A stretch of 23,388 nucleotides of DNA from Onstottus_B sp049273855 (GCA_049273855.1 JBASRN010000030.1:1-23388), one strand, 5' to 3'. Shown: positions 1 to 8,476, counted from the first letter of the stretch. Notes: generated from the letters alone by a model not told the origin. Made by a program: numbers and translations.

Positions 1-1
1 T

Positions 2-154
2 GGAAAGCCAGTCATAACCGGCACGGGATTGCCAACCCGCGTTGTAGCTGAACGTTATAAAGCTGGTGACTCGATACCCGACATAGCCCGCGATTATGGC
101 CGGGAAAACGAAGAAATCGACGACGCGATCCGGTACGAACTTAGAATCGCTTAG
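2..154 (+). CDS. DUF433-family antitoxin, C-terminal part (5' end outside window)
   Basis: Reading from base 2 gives 50 residues ending at TAG 152-154; the start lies upstream of the window. The peptide begins GKPVITGTGLPTRVV and continues with AERYKAGDSIPDIARDYG, which is the DUF433 signature: a G-x-P-x-I-x-G-T-x-x-P motif followed by a small helix-turn-helix-like segment (D-S-I-P-D-I-A-R-D-Y). DUF433 proteins are usually the antitoxin partner of PIN-like toxins in VapBC-like pairs, where they bind the toxin and probably the operator. The downstream PIN-like gene overlaps its 3' end by 59 nt in another frame, the usual arrangement for translationally coupled antitoxin-toxin genes. The family call is from recognition of the motif, and only the last two-thirds or so of the domain is visible. 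Confidence 0.72.
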   Translation, partial: GKPVITGTGLPTRVVAERYKAGDSIPDIARDYGRENEEIDDAIRYELRIA

Positions 155-557
155 CCTCTATACCTTCTTTCTAGATCGCGCCTTGCAGAGCTACGCTCTT
201 CGGGATGCCCTCAAGGAGCTGGGCGCACGCGTCCAGATGCATCGAGACCACTTTAAAGAGGACGCCGAGGACATTGACTGGCTACCCATTATCGCGCGGC
301 GCCAATGGGTAATCCTGACCAAAGATCAGTGCAATTGGCTTGAAAGACGAGCCATTAGAAACGCAAGAGGTCGCGCATTTCTTTTGGTCAGGGGCGAGCT
401 GTGAGGAAAAGAACAAGTGACCATCATTCGTAATGCATTACCTCATATGCTAAAAATCCTTGACGCTAGCGCGGCACCAGTCATTGCGAAGATTTATAGA
501 GACGGTTCGGTACAAATAACGAGCGAAATGCCAGTCCGTTCGAGAAAACAGAGGTAG
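96..557 (+). pseudogene. PIN-like (VapC45/DUF5615-type) toxin interrupted by an in-frame TGA
   Basis: ATG 96 opens a 102-codon frame that stops at TGA 402-404, but the same frame continues without another stop to TAG 555-557. The 50 codons after the TGA encode GKEQVTIIRNALPHMLKILD and then AAPVIAKIYRDGSVQI, which looks like the normal C-terminal helix and strand of VapC45-type PIN-like proteins. Acidic candidates for the metal site are D27 (FFLDRAL), D61 (EDIDW) and D77 (LTKDQ), all before the stop. Expected product: a ribonuclease toxin paired with the DUF433 protein. The uninterrupted length would be 153 residues, about normal for the family, while the 102-residue product lacks the C-terminal subdomain and is probably inactive. 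By my count the 405-557 tail is about 44% GC, lower than the genes that follow, which fits a horizontally acquired module. Alternatives are a sequencing error or readthrough. If read as intact, the CDS is 96-404. Confidence 0.68.
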
Positions 558-631
558 GACGCCTCGAATCCTAACCCGCTTCTGGGAAGCTTCGACAGCG
601 TGCTAAGATTGCGACTCCTCAGGAGGCGCAG

Positions 632-1795
632 ATGTCTTACCATCTCAACGAAGAAGAACAACTGATCCTCGCCACCGTCAAGAAATTCCTGGACAAAGAA
701 GTAGCGCCGGTCGCGTCCCAACTCGAACACGCTAACGAGTATCCTACCGAGATAGTCGAAGGAATGAAGAGGCTCGGGTTGTTCGGCGCGAACGTGCCCG
801 AAGCTTACGGCGGGTTGGATTTGAGCTACACAGTGTTCGCGATGATCTTCGAAGAGATCTCGCGAGTGTGGATGGGGCTTGCCGGGATACTCGGCACTCA
901 TTGCGTGCTGTGCGATGTGCTGTCGCGATTTGGAAACGAAGAGCAAAAGCGGAAATATCTGCCAATGCTCGCGCGAGCTGACAAGCGCGGAGCGATTTGC
1001 CTGTCCGAGCCCCACGCGGGCACGGATCTTCAGGCGATAAAAACGACGGCTGAACGGCGCGGCGGTCACTACTTTATCAACGGCTCGAAGATGTGGATCA
1101 CCAACGGCCGTCGGGCCGAGCTTATGCTGCTGTTGACCAAGACTAACAAAGACGCCGAGCCGGCCTACTCGGGTATGAGCGCGTTTATCGCTGAGAAGGG
1201 AGAGCCCGGGCTTACGGTAAGCCGCGACATCGACAAGCTCGGCTACAAGAGTCTGGAGACTTGCGAGCTTTTGTTTGAGGACTTCCGAGTGCCGGCGGCG
1301 AATTTGATCGGCGGCCGCGAAGGCGAGGGCTTCAAACACGTGATGACCGGCCTCGAGAGCGAGCGGATCAACGTCGCCGCCCGAGGACTCGGGATCGCGC
1401 GCGCGGCGTTTGAAGAAGCGATCAAGTACTCGCAGCAACGCAAGACCTTTGGCAAACCGATCTGCGAGCACCAGGCGATCCAGCTCAAGCTTGCGGATAT
1501 GGCGACAAAGCTCGAGGCTTCGCGGTTGCTTGTCTACGCCGCGGCTGAAAAGAAAGACCGAGGCGAGCGCTGCGATCTTGAAGCGGGGATGGCGAAGCTC
1601 TTCGCTACCGAGACGGCTCAGGAGAATTCACTCGATGCGATGCGAATCTTCGGAGGCAACGGCTACGCAAAGGACTTCCCCGTCGAGCGGTACTATCGCG
1701 ACGCGCCTCTGTTGATCATCGGCGGCGGCACAAATGAGCTTCAGCGATTGGTGATCGCGCGAAACCTGTTGAAGAGGTTTTCGATAGAAACGTAG
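632..1795 (+). CDS. Acyl-CoA dehydrogenase (FAD-dependent)
   Basis: 387 residues, the normal length for the family. It oxidises an acyl-CoA to the trans-2-enoyl-CoA using FAD, passing electrons to ETF, in fatty-acid or branched-chain amino-acid degradation in the cytoplasm. Seen: the N-terminal helical domain; the central beta domain with CLSEPHAGTD (123-132) and MWITNG (154-159); the C-terminal domain with YSQQRKTFGKPI (266-277), RIFGGNGY (338-345) and IIGGGTNELQRLVIA (362-376). Where SCAD/MCAD have the catalytic Glu of the Y-E-G-T motif, this protein has Gly (G365). It carries a Glu at E244 in GLESERI, the position used as catalytic base by isovaleryl-CoA and long-chain enzymes. That favours branched or long substrates, but the substrate cannot be read from sequence. 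AGGAGG at 621-626 sits 5 nt before the ATG. No co-directional pathway partner is adjacent. Confidence 0.93.
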   Translation: MSYHLNEEEQLILATVKKFLDKEVAPVASQLEHANEYPTEIVEGMKRLGLFGANVPEAYGGLDLSYTVFAMIFEEISRVWMGLAGILGTHCVLCDVLSRFGNEEQKRKYLPMLARADKRGAICLSEPHAGTDLQAIKTTAERRGGHYFINGSKMWITNGRRAELMLLLTKTNKDAEPAYSGMSAFIAEKGEPGLTVSRDIDKLGYKSLETCELLFEDFRVPAANLIGGREGEGFKHVMTGLESERINVAARGLGIARAAFEEAIKYSQQRKTFGKPICEHQAIQLKLADMATKLEASRLLVYAAAEKKDRGERCDLEAGMAKLFATETAQENSLDAMRIFGGNGYAKDFPVERYYRDAPLLIIGGGTNELQRLVIARNLLKRFSIET

Positions 1796-1930
1796 TCGGC
1801 CCGGTTTGATGTGCCATCAGACAAGCTACCCCGCAGAACCAGTTCGATGCTGCCGCGTTCAGCGGCGAATCTGTTAAGCATGATAAGCCTCAACATCAAC
1901 TCATCTTTTCGCTTGCCGTCGGAGGACATA

Positions 1931-4042
1931 ATGATCCCTAGAACACGCTTTACCGTCGCTCTCTTAGCGATTGCCTGGATCCTGTCGGTCAGAGCAGTTT
2001 CGGGAGACGGTTTCACGCTCGAGCAAGTTCTCAGCTCGCCGTTCCCATCAGACCTGATCGCTTCAAAGAGCGGCGACAAACTCGCCTGGGTCTTCGATCA
2101 TCAAGGCAAACGAAACATCTGGGTTGCTGAGGCGCCCGGGTTCAAGGGCCGCCAGTTGACCCGCTACGACAAAGACGACGGACAGGAGATCAGCGAACCG
2201 GTCTTCTCGCCCGACGGAAACTGGATCGCTTACGTGCGAGGCGGATCTCCGAACCGCGAAAAGGACATCCCTAACCCGACAAGCCATCCGGCCGGCGCGA
2301 TGCAGGAGGTGTTGCTGGTCAACGTGCGCAGCGGCGGCACGGTCAGGGTTGGAGAAGGAAGCTCGCCCATGTTCTCGCCGCGCGGCGATCGGGTGATCTT
2401 CGAGCGCGAAGAGCATCTATGGGATGCTATCGTTCACGCGAGTGCAATTCGACTGGTCGGCCCGCCCAAAAAGATGTTCGAGATTCGCGGCGGCGTCGCT
2501 TCCCCCTTATGGTCGCCCGACGGATCGCGTCTCGGGTTCGTTTCCTCGCGCGGCGATCACTCGTTCATCGCGATCTACGAACCGGCCTTGTCGCGAATCA
2601 GGTTCCTGGAGCCAGGCGTCGATCGCGACATCATGCCTCGCTGGTCGCCCGACGGGAAGCGAATCGCCTATATCCGCTTGTTCAACGTAGTCGATACTTT
2701 GACCGCCGATAACGAACGGCTTCTTCCGTGGTCGATTCGCGTAGTCGATGTGGCCAGCGGAGCCGGAAAGGAAATCTGGAAGTCGGGCAAAGGCGAGATG
2801 GATTCATTCTCGCGCTTGCCGATGGACGACAACCAGTTACAGTGGGCCGCGGGAGACCGAATCGTGTTTGCGTCCGAGAAAGACGGATGGTCACACTTGT
2901 ACGCGATTCCCGGAAACGGTGGGCAAGTCACCGAACTGACGCCGGGCAACTATGAAGTCGAGAACGTGGCGTGGTCGCCCGATCGCTCGTTTATGATCGT
3001 CGCTTCGAACGCGGCTGCGATCAACTATCGTCATCTATGGAGGGTTAACGTGGCCGGCGGCGAGCCGCAACAGATCACAAAAGGGAACACGATCGAGATG
3101 TATCCGGTCGTCGTGAACGGAGGGAAAAAGATAGCGTTCATGCACGCGGGGCCTACCCATCCGTTCCTGCCTTACATCAGCTCCGCCGAAGGAAAGGGAA
3201 CCAGGCCGCTTGTTGCGGACGCTGTGCCCGGCGATTTCCCGTTCGCTCGATTGGTCGAGCCCGAGGAGGTGATCTTCAAAGCCGCCGACGGGATGGAAAT
3301 CCATGGCCAGTTGTTCAAGGCCAAAAGTACGTCGGGGCGCGGGCCGGCTGTTGTTTTCATGCACGGCGGCCCGATTCGCCAGATGCTGCCGGCCTGGCAC
3401 TACAGCTATTACTATCACAACTCTTATGCCTTCAATCAGTATCTCGCGAGCCGGGGCTACGTGGTGTTGTCGGTGAATTTTCGAAGCGGGATTGGTTACG
3501 GGCGAGCGTTTCGTGAAGCGAAGCATCGCGGGCCGCGCGGCGCCTCCGAGTATCAGGATATTGTAGCGGCGGGCAAATATCTGCGCTCGCGAAGCGATGT
3601 CGAGGGCAAGCGAATCGGGTTGTGGGGCGGGTCGTACGGCGGCTATCTGACGGCAATGGGGCTTGCGAGGGATTCGGATCTATTTGCAGCCGGGGTCGAT
3701 GTTCATGGGGTTCACGATTGGAGTACGCGTGTTGGGGCCGCGCCGTGGGCTACCGGTGATCTGGTCAAGCTCGGCCGCGAGTCTTCGCCGATCAATTCGG
3801 TTCAGACTTGGAAGTCTCCGGTGCTGCTGATTCACGGAGACGACGACAGAAACGTCACGTTCGGTCAGACCGTCGAGCTTGTGCGAAAGCTGCGCGAACG
3901 CGGCGTCGAGTTTGAAGAGCTGGTCTTTCCCGACGAGGTGCACGACTTCTTGCGCCATGATAATTGGCTGAGGGCCTATAGTGCGGCTGCGGATTTCTTC
4001 GACAGGCATCTAAAGTCAAACGGCGATCGGTCGGCGAAGTGA
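1931..4042 (+). CDS. Exported S9 (prolyl oligopeptidase/DPP-like) serine peptidase
   Basis: 703 residues. The start at ATG 1931 is chosen because CGGAGG at 1920-1925 precedes it and the first 25 residues form a signal peptide (MIPRTRF, then a hydrophobic stretch, then VSG/DG). A frame-compatible GTG at 1811 would add 40 residues that destroy the signal peptide. The N-terminal half is a beta-propeller with PD40 blades: FSPDGNWIAYVR, WSPDGSRLGFVS, WSPDGKRIAYIR and a degenerate WSPDRSFMIVAS. The C-terminal half (from about residue 445) is an alpha/beta hydrolase with FMHGGP, the nucleophile elbow WGGSYGGY (S568), Asp in HGDDDRNV (D639) and His in PDEVHDF (H671), so the triad is complete. It should cleave small peptides, often after Pro, in the periplasm or outside the cell. 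The exact subfamily (DPP IV-like or acylaminoacyl-peptidase-like) is not decidable here. Confidence 0.93.
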   Translation: MIPRTRFTVALLAIAWILSVRAVSGDGFTLEQVLSSPFPSDLIASKSGDKLAWVFDHQGKRNIWVAEAPGFKGRQLTRYDKDDGQEISEPVFSPDGNWIAYVRGGSPNREKDIPNPTSHPAGAMQEVLLVNVRSGGTVRVGEGSSPMFSPRGDRVIFEREEHLWDAIVHASAIRLVGPPKKMFEIRGGVASPLWSPDGSRLGFVSSRGDHSFIAIYEPALSRIRFLEPGVDRDIMPRWSPDGKRIAYIRLFNVVDTLTADNERLLPWSIRVVDVASGAGKEIWKSGKGEMDSFSRLPMDDNQLQWAAGDRIVFASEKDGWSHLYAIPGNGGQVTELTPGNYEVENVAWSPDRSFMIVASNAAAINYRHLWRVNVAGGEPQQITKGNTIEMYPVVVNGGKKIAFMHAGPTHPFLPYISSAEGKGTRPLVADAVPGDFPFARLVEPEEVIFKAADGMEIHGQLFKAKSTSGRGPAVVFMHGGPIRQMLPAWHYSYYYHNSYAFNQYLASRGYVVLSVNFRSGIGYGRAFREAKHRGPRGASEYQDIVAAGKYLRSRSDVEGKRIGLWGGSYGGYLTAMGLARDSDLFAAGVDVHGVHDWSTRVGAAPWATGDLVKLGRESSPINSVQTWKSPVLLIHGDDDRNVTFGQTVELVRKLRERGVEFEELVFPDEVHDFLRHDNWLRAYSAAADFFDRHLKSNGDRSAK

Positions 4043-4149
4043 CGACCTCGGCCGAGGAGGCTCCAACCATCCGACCCGTCATCGCTTCGAGTAGTCATCG
4101 CAGCTTCAATCGGCTTTTGCTGGATCCCTCCTAAAATCGCTCGCCGAAC

Positions 4150-4177
4150 GGAAGAAAACATGCCAGCCGGTGTCTAA
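4150..4177 (+). promoter_or_regulatory. Candidate ECF-type promoter ahead of the sigma factor gene
   Basis: GGAAG at 4150-4154 is followed after 17 nt by GTCTAA at 4172-4177. This resembles the GGAAC / GTC(T) pair recognised by many RpoE-like ECF sigma factors, which often transcribe their own operon. Transcription would begin near 4183-4186, giving a leader of about 25 nt before the ATG at 4210. That argues against translation starting at the ATG at 4183. No second copy was found ahead of the TonB receptor gene. The motif is short, so chance is possible. Confidence 0.35.
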
Positions 4178-4209
4178 CAGTTATGTATGGGGTAGGTGGC
4201 AGCCATCGG

Positions 4210-4788
4210 ATGAAAGCCCGGCAATCAAAGATAGACTCCGAAGAGAGGGATACAATTGTTGCCGCGCGGCAGGGCGATCGCGAGGCGTTCAAGGCGCTCT
4301 ATGATCGCTACCGCGACCGGGTCTACAACCTGATCTTCTATACGACAGGGGATGAGTTGGGTGCGGAGGACGTGCTTCAGATCGTCTTCGTGAAGATCTA
4401 TCAAGGGCTGCCGGGTTTCAGATTTGAAGCGAGCCTTGCGACGTGGATTTACCGGATTACGTTGAACGAGTGCCTCAATCAAAAGCGCGGGGGGAGTGCT
4501 CGGCACGTCCCGTTTGAAGCGCTCTTGGGGAGCGATGACGAAATGGACAGCGGCGCGGCTGCGGACCTGCAGCACGCCGAAGGCGAGCGGCGCGAGATCA
4601 TTCATCGGGCGGTTATGGAGCTGTCGCCCAAGCTCCGAGCGGTTGTTGCGTTGAAGTATCTGGAGGATCTCTCGTACGAAGAGATCGCCTCGGTGCTCGA
4701 GTGTTCTACGGGCACGGTTGCCTCGCGGTTAAATCGTGCGCTTCGCGATCTGGAAGCGCGGCTCAGACCGCTGCGGCGGCTGTTGTAA
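4210..4788 (+). CDS. RNA polymerase sigma factor, ECF subfamily
   Basis: 192 residues from ATG 4210; an in-frame ATG at 4183 would add nine residues (MYGVGGSHR). I prefer 4210 because GTAGGTGG at about 4193-4200 can act as ribosome binding site and the upstream ATG coincides with the predicted transcription start. Sigma region 2 spans about residues 17-93 (AFKALYDRYRDRVYNLI, AEDVLQIVFVKIYQ, FRFEASLATWIYRITLNECL). Region 4 spans about 137-182 (ELSPKLRAVVALKYLEDLSY with the helix-turn-helix YEEIASVLECSTGTVASRLN). It should bind core RNA polymerase and direct transcription of a small regulon when released by its anti-sigma partner. The next gene, 15 nt downstream, encodes that partner, so they form one operon. 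The inducing signal is unknown. Confidence 0.93.
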   Translation: MKARQSKIDSEERDTIVAARQGDREAFKALYDRYRDRVYNLIFYTTGDELGAEDVLQIVFVKIYQGLPGFRFEASLATWIYRITLNECLNQKRGGSARHVPFEALLGSDDEMDSGAAADLQHAEGERREIIHRAVMELSPKLRAVVALKYLEDLSYEEIASVLECSTGTVASRLNRALRDLEARLRPLRRLL

Positions 4789-4803
4789 GAATGGAGTTGA
4801 AGT

Positions 4804-5514
4804 ATGAGATGTTCACGAATTGATTTGCGGCGCAAGTTTTCGCTCTACGTGAACGGCGAACTCGAGCCGGGCGCGGTCAAACGGATCGAAGATCATTTGC
4901 TGGATTGCGGCTCGTGCCGGACCCGGCTTGCGCATCTGCGGAACGGACACCGTCTGGCGCAGCAGTTGCCGCGATTTACACCAAGAAGCGACCCGTGGGC
5001 AGCGATCGAGGCGGCGATCATTGCCCCTGAGTCTTCGGCAAGCCAACCGCGAGTCGCTGCAGCACGCTGGCGCGGGTTGGGGTTGAATCCCGGCTTCGCG
5101 CTCGCGACGATTTCAGTGATAGCTCTGATTGGCGCGCTGCTTATCGCGTACGGCACGCGCGCTCCCGGAGAGGGCCCCGCGGAGTCGCTTGTTGCCGATG
5201 CGCTCGACCTTAGTCAATTTCAGATGGTGAGCATCGCCGGCATCGAGCAGAACCAGAAACCCCACGTGGTCGCGGAAGGCTTCGTCTCGGAAGTCATTGC
5301 CGACGACGACGGAGACCTGAGGTTCAGGCTGGTCGACGATCTTGGAAAACCGGGCCCGTTCATCGTGTGCGAGATCATCGATCCGATTCGAGTTAGAACG
5401 CCGTCGGTAGGAAGCCGAGTGCGAGTCTACGGGGTAAGCCGGTACGACAGCCAACCCAATCACAACTGGTATGAAGTGCATCCGGTGTTGAATATCGAAG
5501 TGATAAGGCACTGA
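4804..5514 (+). CDS. Membrane anti-sigma factor with zinc-finger domain and OB-fold-like periplasmic domain
   Basis: 236 residues; GGAG at 4793-4796 precedes the ATG by 7 nt. Residues 1-55 form a zinc-finger anti-sigma (ZAS) domain: C3, YVNGELEP (15-22), and the HxxxCxxC motif at H31, C35, C38. One membrane helix lies at about 97-116 (PGFALATISVIALIGALLIAY). The cytoplasmic ZAS domain would hold the ECF sigma factor encoded just upstream. Residues about 153-236 face the periplasm and read like a small beta-barrel: VVAEGFVSEVIADDDGDLRF, FIVCEII, GSRVRVYGVSRYD and WYEVHPV. The pattern resembles OB-fold domains of the kind ending in a W/Y-E-x-H-P motif. That domain call is inference; it could be the sensory part. 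Operon position and the ZAS motif make the anti-sigma role likely. Confidence 0.85.
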   Translation: MRCSRIDLRRKFSLYVNGELEPGAVKRIEDHLLDCGSCRTRLAHLRNGHRLAQQLPRFTPRSDPWAAIEAAIIAPESSASQPRVAAARWRGLGLNPGFALATISVIALIGALLIAYGTRAPGEGPAESLVADALDLSQFQMVSIAGIEQNQKPHVVAEGFVSEVIADDDGDLRFRLVDDLGKPGPFIVCEIIDPIRVRTPSVGSRVRVYGVSRYDSQPNHNWYEVHPVLNIEVIRH

Positions 5515-5616
5515 GGGCGAGGCGTGGTTCCATGCGCGCTAGCAAGAACGCCGCGTTGACGCGTATGCCCAGTGTTTCAAAATGAGGAATAGAACATCAA
5601 AGTTTTGAGGAGATTG

Positions 5617-8358
5617 ATGACTGGAATCCAGACTAGCTTCATCCGGAGAACACGTTCGTTTCAACTTACCGGGTTGCTGCTGCTTGCAACTGCGACCCTT
5701 GCCTTCGCCGCCGATGGCAGCGTGTCGGGACTGGTACGCGACGCATCGGGCGCGGTCGTTAGCGGCGCCGACGTTTCGCTCATGAACGCTCAACAGACGA
5801 TTATCAAGACGGGTCAGACGGACTCGCAGGGGAGCTTCAGCTTCGAGGGCCTGGCGAGCGGGAGCTACCTGCTCGTGGTGACCGCGGGCGGTTTCTCAGA
5901 GCGGCGGATGGCCGTCACCGCGCGAGCCGGCGCTGACAAGATTGATGTCGTGCTGGACCCGGGGCCAATTACCGAGGAAGTGACCGTGACCGCCAATCAG
6001 GGCAACGTGGAAAGCGTCGAATCCATATCTCAGCAGGTCAACGTCATCAGTGCCCGCGAGATCGAAGAGAGGGCGACATCGGTAGTCGCTCAGATCGCCA
6101 ACGAAGAAGTCGGCGTGCACCTCCAGCGAACAAGCCCGACCATGGCTGGCATCTTCGTTCGTGGGCTGACCGGGAATAAGGTAAACGTCTTTGTGGACGG
6201 TATTCGATATTCGACCTCGACTCAGAGGGGAGGCGTCAATACGTTTCTGGATTTGATAGACCCATCGAGCCTGCAGGGCGTCGAAATACTGCGTGGACCC
6301 AACAGCGCGCAGTACGGCAGCGATGCCATCGGCGGCAGCGTCCAGTTTCTTTCGCGCACACCTTTGTTCTCAAACGGCGGCGATAACGCACATGGCAAAA
6401 TGGGCGTGTTCTTCAACAGCGCCGACGCAAGCTTTGGCTCGAATCTGTCTACTTCATTCGCTACTCCCAACTTCGGGTTGCAGGCGAACGTTATGGGCCA
6501 GCGGGTCAACACCTTGAGGACCGGGCACGAGCGCGATTCGCACAACGCGGTGACCAGATTCTTCGCTCTGAGTTCGGACATGGTCATTGAAGACCGCTTA
6601 CCCGACACCGCGTTCACCCAATACGGAGGGATGCTCAAAGTGAACTGGCGGCCGGCGGAAGGCTCGCAGTTCACCGCGAGCTATATGCGGGGGCAGCAGG
6701 ACGGAGGCAAGCGGTACGATCAACTGCTCGGCGGCGATGGCAACCTCATCGCGGACCTGCGCAACCTGATGCTCGATTTCTTCTACATCAAGTACGACAA
6801 GGTGCGCGTTGGCTGGCTCGATAGCTTTAGCGCCGCTTACTCGTTTAACTCTCAGCGAGAAGAGCGAGTCAACCAGGGGGGCAACGGCAACCCGCGCGCG
6901 ACGATCAATCACGAGTACGAGCGCACGAACGTCAACGGCCTGCAGGCCTATGCCTCGAAGCTTTTCGGGTCGAGGCAGAATCTCTTGTTTGGGGCGGATT
7001 TCTTCAATGATCGGCTTCACTCGCCCTCGTATGGCCTGAACCCGGTGACCAACGCGGCAACGCTGCGCCGCGGGCGCGTTCCCGACAACGCGCAATACCG
7101 AAAAGGCGGCGTCTTCCTTCAGGACATTTTTGAAGTGATACCGAACAGGCTGCGTTTGACGGGCAACCTAAGGTGGAACGCGGCGTCTTATCGCGCGCGC
7201 GCGGAAGACTCGCCGCTTGTCGGCGGAGAATCGCTCTGGCCGAGCGACTCGCTGCGAGTGGACAACTGGACGTACCGCGCGGGTGTTGTTGTGATGCCGG
7301 TTGAGGGACTTAGCCTGATGGCAAATATCAGCCGCGGGTTTCGCGCTCCTCACCTGACCGACCTTGATACGCTGGGTCTGACCGGTTCGGGGTTTGAAGT
7401 CTCGGCATCCGCTGTGTCCGGGCTTGGTGCAACCATCGGATCAGCCGCCGGGAGCACCGCCGTCTCCACGGGGCGGCCTGTGGAGCAAACCAAATCGGAG
7501 ACGAGTCAGAGTTACGAAGCCGGCGCGCGTTATCACAACAGGCGCGTTGATACAGACTTCGCTTTCTTCATCAACGACATATACGACAACATTCAAAAGC
7601 AAGCGCTCATACTTCCTTCAGGCGCGGTCGGCTTGAGGCTTGGCAGCGAAACCATCACGGCACAGAATGCGAACGGAGCAGTCTTTGTCGCCGCCTCCAC
7701 CAATCCGGTGCTGGTGCGAGCAAATTTCGATGACGTTCGCATATACGGCGTTGAGCACACTCTCAATGTGAAGTTAACAAACGACTGGTCGGTGTCAACG
7801 ATCTTCACTTACCTGCACGCTCGTGATAAGAGAACGGATCTTCCGCCCAACATTGAAGGCGGGACCCCTGCGCCCGACGGCTACGTGAAGTTCCGCTACG
7901 CGCCGGTCGGCCGGAGGTTTTGGATTGAGCCATATGTTCACCTGGCAGATCGGCAAGAGAATCTTTCAACGCTTGATCTCGAAGACCGGCGGACCGGCGC
8001 TACTCGCTCTCGCGGTTCGATAGCAAATTTCTTCAACAACGGCGCGAGGGTACAAGGGCTTGTAAACGCAGGGCCAGACGGCATACCCGGAAACGCGGAC
8101 GATACGCTGAACGCCACCGGCGAGACTCTGGCGGAGATACAAGATCGAGTGCTCGGAGTAGGCGTCAGCTCAGCACCGCTTTACACGGCCGTTCCTGGCT
8201 ATGTGATCTTCAGCGTGCGGGGCGGAATCAGAATCGGTGAACGGCACGAGGTGTTGCTCGACTTCGAGAACATCGGCGACCGCAACTATCGCGGAATAAG
8301 CTGGGGTGTGGATGCGCCAGGACGAGGTGTGTTCTTCAAATACAACGTGCGCCTTTAG
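5617..8358 (+). CDS. TonB-dependent outer-membrane receptor with carboxypeptidase-regulatory N-terminal domain
   Basis: 913 residues from ATG 5617; GAGGAGA at 5607-5613 is the ribosome binding site, and an in-frame TTG at 5605 lies within or before it. A signal peptide occupies about 1-31 (hydrophobic LTGLLLLATATLAFA). Residues 35-113 are a CarboxypepD_reg-like beta-sandwich (GSVSGLVRDASGAVVSGADV). A TonB-box-like EEVTVTA is at 120-126. The plug spans about 131-250 (IFVRGLTGNKVNVFVDGIRY, then VEILRGPNSAQYGSDAIGGS), and the rest is the 22-strand barrel, ending ENIGDRNYRG...FKYNVRL. It imports an iron chelate, vitamin, sugar or peptide across the outer membrane using TonB energy; the plug wording is closest to heme/cobalamin-type receptors, but substrate is not decidable. 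It lies 102 nt after the sigma/anti-sigma pair, so control by that sigma factor is possible although no matching promoter was found upstream. Confidence 0.92.
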   Translation: MTGIQTSFIRRTRSFQLTGLLLLATATLAFAADGSVSGLVRDASGAVVSGADVSLMNAQQTIIKTGQTDSQGSFSFEGLASGSYLLVVTAGGFSERRMAVTARAGADKIDVVLDPGPITEEVTVTANQGNVESVESISQQVNVISAREIEERATSVVAQIANEEVGVHLQRTSPTMAGIFVRGLTGNKVNVFVDGIRYSTSTQRGGVNTFLDLIDPSSLQGVEILRGPNSAQYGSDAIGGSVQFLSRTPLFSNGGDNAHGKMGVFFNSADASFGSNLSTSFATPNFGLQANVMGQRVNTLRTGHERDSHNAVTRFFALSSDMVIEDRLPDTAFTQYGGMLKVNWRPAEGSQFTASYMRGQQDGGKRYDQLLGGDGNLIADLRNLMLDFFYIKYDKVRVGWLDSFSAAYSFNSQREERVNQGGNGNPRATINHEYERTNVNGLQAYASKLFGSRQNLLFGADFFNDRLHSPSYGLNPVTNAATLRRGRVPDNAQYRKGGVFLQDIFEVIPNRLRLTGNLRWNAASYRARAEDSPLVGGESLWPSDSLRVDNWTYRAGVVVMPVEGLSLMANISRGFRAPHLTDLDTLGLTGSGFEVSASAVSGLGATIGSAAGSTAVSTGRPVEQTKSETSQSYEAGARYHNRRVDTDFAFFINDIYDNIQKQALILPSGAVGLRLGSETITAQNANGAVFVAASTNPVLVRANFDDVRIYGVEHTLNVKLTNDWSVSTIFTYLHARDKRTDLPPNIEGGTPAPDGYVKFRYAPVGRRFWIEPYVHLADRQENLSTLDLEDRRTGATRSRGSIANFFNNGARVQGLVNAGPDGIPGNADDTLNATGETLAEIQDRVLGVGVSSAPLYTAVPGYVIFSVRGGIRIGERHEVLLDFENIGDRNYRGISWGVDAPGRGVFFKYNVRL

Positions 8359-8434
8359 GTGGTAGTCATGTGATTTGCCGTTGAAAACTCTTCACGCATT
8401 GATTAGCCTCCAAACCAGACTTGAGCTCGTGGGT

Positions 8435-8476
8435 GCCGCGTGGCGGCTACCTATCGATAGGTAGCCGCTCCGCGGC
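8435..8476. repeat. Extragenic palindrome (24-bp perfect core)
   Basis: The arms CGGCTACCTATC (8444-8455) and GATAGGTAGCCG (8456-8467) are perfect reverse complements with no spacer. Outside them GCCGCG (8435-8440) pairs with CGCGGC (8471-8476), giving an imperfect 42-nt palindrome. It lies 77 nt after the TonB receptor stop codon and overlaps the first unit of the tandem repeat. It could act as a transcription-attenuating hairpin or as a REP-like element; no T-run follows, so it is not a classic terminator. Confidence 0.75.

Noticed and set aside
402..404. Selenocysteine reading of the in-frame TGA
   Set aside because: The position is not a redox motif, no SECIS-like structure was seen just downstream, and PIN-like proteins are not selenoproteins.
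494..1471. 325-codon minus-strand open frame
   Set aside because: It is antisense to the well-supported acyl-CoA dehydrogenase, has no family resemblance and is explained by GC-skewed codon positions.
1811..1930. N-terminal extension of the S9 peptidase from GTG 1811
   Set aside because: The extension hides the signal peptide and lacks a ribosome binding site, whereas ATG 1931 has CGGAGG upstream.
4046..4057. CCTCGGCCGAGG palindrome after the S9 gene as terminator
   Set aside because: It is only 12 nt with no loop and no T-run, too weak to call.
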